A stretch of DNA of 7,281 nucleotides from an uncultured Oscillospiraceae bacterium. Lineage in GTDB: Bacteria; Bacillota; Clostridia; Oscillospirales; Ruminococcaceae. Under the pieces are notes generated by a model. That model was not told where the DNA came from. It searched no databases and saw only the letters and a list, made by a program, of their open reading frames with translations. The position numbers and the translations under genes are program-made. The stretch is taken from the NCBI GenBank assembly GCA_958403605.1, contig CATXYA010000070.1, positions 1 to 7,281 on the forward strand, given 5' to 3'. Shown piece by piece: positions 1-5,182 of this stretch (position 1 is the stretch's first letter; each line of letters begins with the position of its first letter).

Positions 1-3
1 GCT

Positions 4-169
4 GCCACCTTCCCCCACCGGGGGAAGGCGAACGCGGGCGGCAAGCCGCCCTGCTCTTACTTGCTATCCGCTTTACGCTTGTGAATATCTTTAAGTAAAC
101 GTAAAGCTACGTTGTTTTTCCGCGAAAGCGAGGAAAAACAATTGCCTTCCCCCGGTGGGGGAAGGTGCC
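4..169. repeat. Inverted pair of palindromic hairpin repeats with structured centre
   Basis: Two 26-base segments, 4-29 and 144-169, are reverse complements with one mismatch. Each is itself a hairpin: CCTTCCCCC, a three-base loop, then GGGGGAAGG (8-28 and 145-165). The DNA between them is also rich in inverted repeats: GGGCGGC-AA-GCCGCCC at 36-51, GCTTTACG (70-77) facing CGTAAAGC (100-107), and TTGTTTTTCC (112-121) facing GGAAAAACAA (132-141). I see no plausible gene inside. From memory, hairpins of this CCTTCCCCC/GGGGGAAGG type are scattered between genes in Oscillospirales. The facing copies could bound a small non-autonomous element or be two independent insertions. The left copy lies almost at the window edge, so its full extent is unknown. 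Confidence 0.7.
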
Positions 170-182
170 GAATGCAATGAGG

Positions 183-267
183 CGGATGAGGGGGCGCGCA
201 CCGGCCTGCCCATCCCCATCCCTCGCCAGTCGGATGAGGGGGCGCCCGCGCGCCTGCCCGCTCCATC
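183..267. repeat. Imperfect tandem direct repeat, about 48-bp period
   Basis: The 15-mer CGGATGAGGGGGCGC occurs at 183-197 and again at 231-245. Each copy is followed by similar GC-rich sequence containing GCCTGCCC and ending in CCATC or CCCATC (to 220 and 267). The unit abuts the hairpin repeat ending at 169, and the phrase 'GGATGAGGGGG' is, as I recall, part of the same interspersed repeat family. No coding potential is evident. It lies just beyond the terminator of the leftward regulator gene. Confidence 0.6.
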
Positions 268-307
268 AAAAAAATCCCGGCGGCTCGAAACGAGCCGCCG
301 GGATTTT
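268..307 (-). terminator. Intrinsic terminator of the GntR-type regulator gene
   Basis: Positions 271-287 and 291-307 form a perfect 17-bp stem around a three-base loop. Read on the minus strand, the GC-rich part of the stem is followed by seven Ts (268-274 complement). The stem begins six bases past the TAA stop of the leftward regulator at 313-315. On the plus strand the hairpin is followed by ATTTTCCTTTTT, so it may also stop transcription entering from the left, though less cleanly. Confidence 0.9.
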
Positions 308-312
308 CCTTT

Positions 313-1086
313 TTATTCTTCCTCCAAATGTTCCAGATCAGTGGGCATGGGCGTGACGCCCTGGGCGGGCCAGCCCTGCATCTGCACCACCAGGTCGTAC
401 CGGTCGGGCCGCAGGTAGGTCTTGGCGAATTCCAGGGGGCCGTGCTGGGCCTGGGCGTAGCGGGTGCACAGCAGCAGCGGCGCGCCGGGTTCCACCTCCA
501 GCAGCTGGGATTCCACAAACCCCGCCGCGGCGGCGGAGATGTGCTCGCAGCCCGAGGCGGAGGTGACACCGTACTGCTGCTCCAGGAACGAGTAGAGGTC
601 CCGCAGCCGGGCCTGGTAATGATCCAGGCCGGGTGCCACGTCGGTGCGCACGTAATTTTTCATCAGCGCGAAGGGCTTGCCGTCGATGGACAGGATGCGC
701 TGGATGCGGAAGACCTCCGTCTCCGGCTCCACCTCCAGCGCCTTGGCCGTCTCCGCGCTGGCGGGCGCGCGGTCGATATACATGCTGCGCATGGTGATAG
801 GTTTGTCCACAGCGGGGAAGATCTCCTGGATGCCCGTGACATTGTGGAACTTATAATAGTGCGGCGCCGGCACGCCGGACACCACCTCGGTGCCGCGGCC
901 CTGCTGCACATGGATATACCCGTCCGCCACCAGCAGCGACACCGCCTTGCGCACTGTGGTGCGGCTGACGCCGAATTCCTGCTGCAGGGAAGTCTCGGTG
1001 GGCAGCAGCGTGCCCACCGGGTAAGCGCCGTGCTCAATTTGCTCCTTCAGGCGATGGTACACATGCAAGTAGGCTTTCTCCGCCAT
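313..1086 (-). CDS. GntR-family (HutC/UTRA) transcriptional regulator
   Basis: This is a 257-residue DNA-binding regulator, the usual size for the HutC subfamily of GntR proteins. Residues 4-69 form the winged helix-turn-helix: the run from AYLHVYHRLKEQI through PTETSLQQEFGVSRTTVRKA to GYIHVQQGRGT is classic GntR. Residues from about 90 to 250 match a UTRA effector domain, ending in the typical GPLEFAKTYLRPDRYDLVVQ. Family members bind small metabolites, often sugar phosphates or amino-acid derivatives, and release DNA. I start at ATG 1086 because GGAGGG at 1096-1101 lies nine bases upstream; the in-frame ATG at 1095 touches that site with no spacing. The frame stays open to 1446, but that extension crosses the promoter region and is not protein-like. 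The gene is divergent from the transporter operon, which it probably controls. The ligand is unknown. Confidence 0.93.
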   Translation of the reverse strand: MAEKAYLHVYHRLKEQIEHGAYPVGTLLPTETSLQQEFGVSRTTVRKAVSLLVADGYIHVQQGRGTEVVSGVPAPHYYKFHNVTGIQEIFPAVDKPITMRSMYIDRAPASAETAKALEVEPETEVFRIQRILSIDGKPFALMKNYVRTDVAPGLDHYQARLRDLYSFLEQQYGVTSASGCEHISAAAAGFVESQLLEVEPGAPLLLCTRYAQAQHGPLEFAKTYLRPDRYDLVVQMQGWPAQGVTPMPTDLEHLEEE

Positions 1087-1152
1087 TTGAGACATCCCTC
1101 CGATACCAAACATCATGAAATGCCGGCGGTGATTCCGGCTTTCAACGCCCTT

Positions 1153-1181
1153 ATTATACCGGAACAGGGCGAAAAGAACAA
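1153..1181 (-). promoter_or_regulatory. Predicted promoter of the GntR-type regulator
   Basis: On the minus strand, TTGTTC (1181-1176) and a perfect TATAAT (1158-1153) are separated by 17 bases, fitting a housekeeping sigma promoter with a moderate -35. The expected start near 1146 gives a leader of about 60 bases before the ATG at 1086, including the GGAGGG ribosome site. A palindrome at 1190-1204 lies just upstream of the -35. Confidence 0.6.
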
Positions 1182-1189
1182 GGGGTATT

Positions 1190-1204
1190 TCTCTAAAATA
1201 GAGA
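1190..1204. promoter_or_regulatory. Palindrome upstream of regulator promoter, possible operator
   Basis: TCTCTA-AAA-TAGAGA is a perfect inverted repeat with six-base arms. It lies about 44 to 58 bases upstream of the predicted leftward start, directly behind the -35 element. It could bind a regulator or be a chance AT-rich palindrome. The arms differ from the palindrome at 1407-1425, so one protein need not bind both. Confidence 0.3.
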
Positions 1205-1319
1205 TCAATGAAAGGATGTTTGGAGCAAAAAAGAGGAAAAAACGTCCGGGCGAAGACGGAAAACGAAAAGGATATGACAAATAAGGCCATTATAATTTGT
1301 GGAAAAAGGAGGAATTCTT

Positions 1320-1394
1320 GTGAAAAACGCTGTAAAAGTGCCCTCGCTTTTTGGGAAGATACAATATTTACAGCGAAACATAATGATGGTATGA
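1320..1394 (+). CDS. Possible 24-codon small ORF or gene remnant in the control region
   Basis: A GTG at 1320 opens a 24-codon frame reading VKNAVKVPSLFGKIQYLQRN then IMMV, ending at TGA 1392-1394. An excellent ribosome site, AAGGAGG (1306-1312), sits seven bases upstream, and a TATAAT (1291-1296) lies before that, though with no credible -35. The peptide is basic with no recognised domain. The frame overlaps the operon promoter (-35 at 1367, -10 at 1390), so translation through it would interfere with or be separate from operon transcription. It could be a leader peptide from an upstream start, the stump of a lost gene, or chance. Confidence 0.2.
   Translation: MKNAVKVPSLFGKIQYLQRNIMMV
1328..1375. 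promoter_or_regulatory. Widely spaced perfect inverted repeat overlapping operon -35
   Basis: CGCTGTAAA (1328-1336) and TTTACAGCG (1367-1375) are exact reverse complements separated by 30 bases. The right arm contains the TTTACA used as -35 of the operon promoter. Centre-to-centre spacing is 39 bases, near four helical turns. This could be a pair of half-sites for a protein bridging the promoter, or an RNA hairpin if transcription starts upstream. Confidence 0.4.
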
Positions 1395-1395
1395 T
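1367..1395 (+). promoter_or_regulatory. Predicted promoter of the transporter operon (extended -10)
   Basis: TTTACA (1367-1372) and TATGAT (1390-1395) are spaced by exactly 17 bases, and each differs from consensus at one position. A TGG directly before the -10 (1387-1389) makes an extended -10. Transcription should start near 1402, giving a leader of about 85 bases before the ATG at 1487. Inverted repeats overlap the -35 and follow the predicted start, suggesting repression. Confidence 0.7.
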
Positions 1396-1406
1396 GATGT
1401 TACCGA

Positions 1407-1425
1407 GAAACATATCATATGTTTC
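1407..1425. promoter_or_regulatory. Perfect 19-bp palindromic operator candidate
   Basis: GAAACATAT-C-ATATGTTTC has two perfect nine-base arms around one central base. It covers roughly +5 to +23 of the predicted operon transcript, where a bound repressor would block initiation or early elongation. A partial copy of the left arm, GAAACATA, lies at 1375-1382, exactly 32 bases (about three turns) upstream. The divergent GntR-type regulator is the nearest candidate binder, but the site does not obviously match the GT-N-TA-N-AC pattern of known HutC operators. A LacI-type protein encoded elsewhere is an alternative. Confidence 0.65.
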
Positions 1426-1434
1426 AAAACCGTA

Positions 1435-1460
1435 GGGGCGGAACACTTGCGAGCCGCCCC
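1435..1460 (+). repeat. Leader hairpin, REP-like GTAGGGGCGG...CCGCCCC
   Basis: GGGGCGG (1435-1441) pairs with CCGCCCC (1454-1460) across a 12-base loop. It lies in the predicted 5' leader, 13 bases before the AGGAGGG ribosome site (1474-1480). No T-run follows, so it is not a terminator. The form GTAGGGGCGG...CCGCCC resembles small interspersed hairpin repeats I recall from Clostridia and other bacteria. It might stabilise the mRNA or be a neutral insertion. Confidence 0.45.
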
Positions 1461-1486
1461 ATCTCTAAGAAACAGGAGGGTTTTTC

Positions 1487-2527
1487 ATGAAAAAGGCACG
1501 GTTCTTGGCAGGCTTGGCGGCGGCAGCCGTCGGCGTTTCTCTGTTGGCCGCCTGCGGCGGCACGTCATCCTCAGCCGCCGGCGCGCCCGCGGCGTCCGGT
1601 ACGGGCAGTGCGCCCGCCGCCAGCGCGGCGGCCCCGGCGGGAAAGCGGCTCAAGGTCTATCAGATCTCCGTCATGTCCGGCGGCGCGGCTTGGGGCCAAT
1701 GCGAAAAGGGCTTCAAAAAGGCCTGCGAGGAGCTGGGCTGGGACGGCCAGTACTTAGCGCCCCAATCGGCCAACGCCTACACGGAAATGGTCAACCTGAC
1801 GGAGACGGCCATCACCAACGGCGCCGACATCATCATGCCGTGCGTGGCCGACCCCGACATGTTCGCCGACGTTTTACAGCGCGCCAAGGACGCGGGGCTG
1901 ACAGTCATCGGCCTGGCGGTGGGCGACGGCGGCACCAACTGCGACGCGGAGATCGGCACCGACCCCATCAACCTGGGCAAGAACGCCGCTGAGGCGCTGG
2001 TGAAGGCCATCCCGGAGGGCGAGGCCATCAACGTCTGCACCATGCAGACCGCGCTGACGGCCACCAGCCAGAACGACCAGCGCCAGGCCTTTGAGGACCG
2101 GCTGAAGGAGCTGCGCCCCGACGCCAACATCCTCAGCTATGAGGAATGCGATTCCAGCGCCTCCAAGGCGGTGGACAAGCTGTCCGCGCTGTACCTGACA
2201 CACCCCGAGCTGAACGGCGTGGTGTCCTTCGACAGCTACGCGGGCCTGGGCGGCGCGGCCTTCGTGGAGGAAAAGGGCCTGCAGGGCAAGTTCCACGTGG
2301 TGGGCATCGACGACGCGCCCGAGATCCTGCGCGCCATCCAGGCGGGCACCATGGACTGCACCGTGGCCCAGATGTGGTACCAGATCGGCTACCAGTCCTG
2401 CTATGTTGCCAAGGACCTGTACGAGGGCAAAACGCTGGATTACAGCCAGCCCATCCAGACCAAGGTGCTGTTCCCCGAGGACATCGACGGCTGGGTGTCG
2501 GAAAACGGCATCGACATGTCGGAATAA
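1487..2527 (+). CDS. Sugar-type ABC transporter substrate-binding lipoprotein
   Basis: This 346-residue protein captures the ligand outside the cell and delivers it to the permease encoded next. Residues 1-23 are a lipoprotein signal: MKKAR, a hydrophobic stretch, then lipobox LAAC with the lipidated cysteine at 23. Residues 24-52 are an Ala/Ser/Gly/Pro-rich linker to the membrane. The rest fits the periplasmic-binding-protein fold of the RbsB type (Peripla_BP_4-like): an N-terminal strand KVYQISVMSGGAAWGQCEKGF, TAITNGADIIMPCVADP near 107-123, EIGTDPINLGKNAAEAL near 155-171, and GIDDAPEILRAIQAGTMDCTVAQ near 273-295. AGGAGGG six bases before the ATG supports the start. It is the first operon gene. 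Eight cysteines besides the lipidated one are unusual for an exported protein and suggest an anaerobic host. The ligand cannot be predicted. Confidence 0.93.
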   Translation: MKKARFLAGLAAAAVGVSLLAACGGTSSSAAGAPAASGTGSAPAASAAAPAGKRLKVYQISVMSGGAAWGQCEKGFKKACEELGWDGQYLAPQSANAYTEMVNLTETAITNGADIIMPCVADPDMFADVLQRAKDAGLTVIGLAVGDGGTNCDAEIGTDPINLGKNAAEALVKAIPEGEAINVCTMQTALTATSQNDQRQAFEDRLKELRPDANILSYEECDSSASKAVDKLSALYLTHPELNGVVSFDSYAGLGGAAFVEEKGLQGKFHVVGIDDAPEILRAIQAGTMDCTVAQMWYQIGYQSCYVAKDLYEGKTLDYSQPIQTKVLFPEDIDGWVSENGIDMSE

Positions 2528-2543
2528 ACGATCGAATACATCA

Positions 2544-2563
2544 GGCGCGGCCGCGCCCTTTTT
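2544..2563 (+). terminator. Possible intra-operon attenuating hairpin
   Basis: In the 47-base gap between the binding protein and the permease, GGCGCGGCCGCGCC is a perfect 14-base palindrome that can fold as a five-pair stem with a GGCC loop. It is followed by C and five Ts (2559-2563), which run straight into the permease ribosome site GGAGGG. A weak terminator or a 3'-end stabiliser here would raise binding-protein levels over permease and ATPase, a usual need in ABC operons. The stem is short, so termination would be partial at best. Confidence 0.4.
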
Positions 2564-2574
2564 GGAGGGAAGTA

Positions 2575-3606
2575 ATGATGGAGCCAAAAGACCGCAAGCT
2601 TGAAAATCCCACCCTGGCCGGTTCCCCCAAGGCGCTGACGGCGCCGCCGCGGGGCAGCCTGGCAAAAAATTTGCTGCAAAAGCCGGAGATGGGCACCATT
2701 CTGCCGCTGGGCATCCTGATGATCGCCGTCGCCATCGTCAACGCCAACTTTTTCAACATCACCAACCTGCTGGACATCCTGCGAACGGCCAGCTTTTCCT
2801 TTATCGTGGCGGTGCCCATCACCTTTTTGATGGCGGGCGGCGGCATGGACCTTTCCATCGGCGCCGTCACCAGCTTCGGCGGCGTCATCTGTGCCTTTTG
2901 CCTGAAGGCGGGCCTGCCCCTGCCGCTGGCGATGCTCATCGCCGTGGCGGGCGGCAGTGTGGTGGGCTTTGCCAACGGCGTCATCATCGTGCGCTTTGCA
3001 CTGCCGGCCTTCATCGCCACGCTGGGGATGCAGTACGTCATCAACGGCATCATTTCGGTGTCCACCGAGGCGCTGGCCATCTCCGGCTTTTCCGACAGCT
3101 TCAAGGCCGTGAGCCAAACCAAGGTGGGCGGCCTGGTGCCCATGCCCATCCTCTACGCCGTCCTCATCGGCGTGCTGGGGCACATTTTGCTCTCGCGCAC
3201 CAAGTTTGGGCGCTCGGTGCTGGCCATCGGCGGCAACCGCGAGACGGCGCACCTGGCGGGCATCAATGTGGTGGCAAAGCAGATCGCCATCTACACGGCG
3301 GTCAGCGCCTTTGCGGCGCTCTCAGGTATCCTCATCGCCTCGCGCTTCGCCACGGCCCAGCCCGCGGCGGGCACGGGCACCGAGCTCACCATCATGGCCT
3401 CCGTCATCATCGGCGGCACGTCCATGTTCGGCGGGCAGGGCACCATCGTGGGCTCCGCCCTGGGGTGCATCCTCTTCGCCACCATCCAAAACGTGCTCAT
3501 CGTCATGGGCATCTCCACCTTCTGGCAAAACCTGATCTTCGGTGTCATTCTGCTGATCGCCATCTTCATCGACAAATACCGCCGCAAAGCGGGCGGCGAA
3601 GAGTGA
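2575..3606 (+). CDS. RbsC-type sugar ABC transporter permease
   Basis: This 343-residue integral membrane protein forms the channel of the importer. It belongs to the BPD_transp_2 family (RbsC, XylH, MglC). After a polar, cytoplasmic N-terminus of about 40 residues come multiple hydrophobic segments, roughly 41-60, 73-88, 97-110, 117-139, 143-162, 188-206, 237-256, 272-285, 290-312 and 318-333. Family hallmarks include GGGMDLSIGAV (88-98), LPAFIATLGM (143-152), the cytoplasmic loop GGNRETAHLAGINV (219-232) that should contact the ATPase, and GGTSMFGGQGTIVGSALGCI (280-299). The frame is open further upstream, but that part overlaps the binding-protein gene and is a shadow. GGAGGG at 2564-2569 precedes two adjacent ATGs; 2575 is five bases away and 2578 eight, so either may be used. 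The ATPase gene follows after 22 bases. One permease gene suggests a homodimer. Confidence 0.94.
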   Translation: MMEPKDRKLENPTLAGSPKALTAPPRGSLAKNLLQKPEMGTILPLGILMIAVAIVNANFFNITNLLDILRTASFSFIVAVPITFLMAGGGMDLSIGAVTSFGGVICAFCLKAGLPLPLAMLIAVAGGSVVGFANGVIIVRFALPAFIATLGMQYVINGIISVSTEALAISGFSDSFKAVSQTKVGGLVPMPILYAVLIGVLGHILLSRTKFGRSVLAIGGNRETAHLAGINVVAKQIAIYTAVSAFAALSGILIASRFATAQPAAGTGTELTIMASVIIGGTSMFGGQGTIVGSALGCILFATIQNVLIVMGISTFWQNLIFGVILLIAIFIDKYRRKAGGEE

Positions 3607-3628
3607 GCCGGAAAGGAGGCGCGCCGAC

Positions 3629-5143
3629 ATGAGCGGAACAATTTTGGAAATGCGTCACATCACCAAGCGCTTCCCCGGCGTCATTGCGCTGAAGGACGTG
3701 TCCATCGCGCTGGAGAAGGGCGAGATCTTGGCCATCTGCGGCGAGAACGGCGCGGGGAAATCCACGCTGATGAAGGTGCTCAGCGGCACCTATACCAACA
3801 GGGATTATGAGGGCGAGATCTGGGTGGACGGCCAGAAGCGCGAGTTCACCAGCGTCAAGGTGGCCGAGGACTGCGGCATCGAGATGGTGTACCAGGAGCT
3901 GAACATGATGCTGGACGCCAGCATCGCCGAAAACGTCTTTGTGGGCAACCTGCCGGGCAAAGCGGGCTTTGTGGATTACAAGACGCTGTACGCCAACACG
4001 GAAAAGATCCTGCACCAGGTGGGGCTGAACGTCCCGCCCAAGGAGAAGGCCCGCAGCCTCAACAGCGGCCAGCTGCAGATGCTGGCCATCATGCGGGCGC
4101 TGCGCAGGGACCCGCGCATCATCGTGATGGACGAGCCCACCAGCGCCCTGTCCGACGACGAGGTGGATCTGCTGATGGAATTCCTCGGCGGGCTGCGGCA
4201 AAAGGGCATCTCCTGCATCTTTATCACCCACAAGCTGGACGAGATTTTCCGCATCGCGGACCGGGTGGTGGTGATGCGCGACGGGCAGTTCATCTCCAGC
4301 CGCCCCGTGGCCGAGGTGGCGCAAAAGCAGCTGATCGAGGAGATGGTGGGCCGCAAGGTGGAAAACCTGTACCCCAAGGAGCCGGTAGAGATCGGCCCGG
4401 AGGTGCTGCGGGTGGAGCACCTGACGGTGCCGCACCCCACCATCCAGGGCAAAAACATTGTGGAGGACATCGGCTTTTCCCTGCGCAGGGGCGAAATTTT
4501 GGGCATCGGCGGCCTGGTGGGCGCCGGGCGCAGCGAGACGCTGGGCGCCGTCTTTGGGCAGATCACCCGCGGCGTCTCCAAACAGGTGTTCGTCCACGGC
4601 CGGGAGGTGGCCATCCGCCAGCCCAAGGACGCCATCCGCGCCGGGCTGGGCTTCGTCACCGAGGAGCGCAAGCGCTCGGGCTTCGTCTGGGTGCTCAGCG
4701 TGCGGGAAAACCTGACGCTGTGCGCGCTGAAGGATCTGCCCAAGCAGTATTTCATCGACAAAAAAGAGGAAAAACGCCGGGCCCAGGGCATCTTTGACCG
4801 CCTGCGGGTGAAGGCGCCCTCGCTGGAGACCGTCATCGTCAACCTGTCCGGCGGCAACCAGCAAAAGGTGGTGCTGGGCAAGTGGCTGCTGGCCCAGCCG
4901 GAGATCCTCTTCGTGGACGAGCCCACCAAGGGCATCGACGTGGGCGCCAAAGCGGAGATCTATAAGCTGATGAACGAGCTGGCCCAAAGCGGCATCTCCA
5001 TCGTCATGGTGTCCTCCGACATGCCGGAGCTGGTCTCTATGAGCGACCGTTGCCTGGTGCTCAGCAACGGGCACATCACCGGAGAATTCACGGGCGCCGC
5101 CATCACCCAGGAAAACGTGATGCGCGCCGCCATCGCCCCATAA
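3629..5143 (+). CDS. Sugar ABC transporter ATP-binding protein with two ATPase domains
   Basis: This 504-residue protein powers the importer and has the tandem layout of RbsA, XylG and MglA. Domain 1 has Walker A GENGAGKST (38-46), a divergent signature NSGQLQ (145-150) and Walker B VMDEPTSAL with D168/E169. Domain 2 has a degenerate P-loop GGLVGAGRSE (294-303) with Arg where Lys is expected, an intact signature NLSGGNQQK (405-413) and FVDEPTKGID with D430/E431. One weak and one strong ATP site is normal for this family. The insertion TNRDYEGEIWVDG after Walker A resembles XylG/GguA-type ATPases more than RbsA, which hints at, but does not prove, a pentose or similar ligand. AAAGGAGG lies nine bases before the ATG. 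It is followed after 39 bases by the creatininase-family gene. Confidence 0.95.
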   Translation: MSGTILEMRHITKRFPGVIALKDVSIALEKGEILAICGENGAGKSTLMKVLSGTYTNRDYEGEIWVDGQKREFTSVKVAEDCGIEMVYQELNMMLDASIAENVFVGNLPGKAGFVDYKTLYANTEKILHQVGLNVPPKEKARSLNSGQLQMLAIMRALRRDPRIIVMDEPTSALSDDEVDLLMEFLGGLRQKGISCIFITHKLDEIFRIADRVVVMRDGQFISSRPVAEVAQKQLIEEMVGRKVENLYPKEPVEIGPEVLRVEHLTVPHPTIQGKNIVEDIGFSLRRGEILGIGGLVGAGRSETLGAVFGQITRGVSKQVFVHGREVAIRQPKDAIRAGLGFVTEERKRSGFVWVLSVRENLTLCALKDLPKQYFIDKKEEKRRAQGIFDRLRVKAPSLETVIVNLSGGNQQKVVLGKWLLAQPEILFVDEPTKGIDVGAKAEIYKLMNELAQSGISIVMVSSDMPELVSMSDRCLVLSNGHITGEFTGAAITQENVMRAAIAP

Positions 5144-5182
5144 ACACGGGCCGCCGCGCCCGTTTACAAGGAGGTCTTTTCC

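Noticed and set aside
1122..1139. GCCGG...CCGGC inverted repeat in the regulator leader
   Set aside because: Five-base arms with an eight-base spacer are expected by chance in GC-rich DNA.
328..1284. A 318-codon plus-strand frame opposite the regulator
   Set aside because: It is the complement of a clear GntR/UTRA protein and has no domain of its own.
1320..1337. Possible catabolite-response (cre) site around TGAAAAACGCTGTA
   Set aside because: The central CG is one base out of register with the cre consensus and the right half does not fit.
1208..1435. A 75-codon plus-strand frame in the control region
   Set aside because: No ribosome site; it runs through the promoter and palindrome, and has no domain.
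1087..1446. A 120-codon N-terminal extension of the leftward GntR-type regulator
   Set aside because: It crosses a good leftward promoter and both palindromes, has no ribosome site, and does not resemble regulator sequence; GGAGGG nine bases before 1086 marks the true start.
2146..2574. Upstream extension of the permease frame into the binding-protein gene
   Set aside because: The added residues are Arg/Gly/Pro-rich shadow sequence. The ribosome site at 2564-2569 and the RbsC-like N-terminus place the start at 2575 or 2578.
5146..5163. Hairpin between the ATPase and creatininase-family genes as a terminator
   Set aside because: The stem is only about six pairs with a six-base loop and is followed by just TTTA, so termination is not supported.
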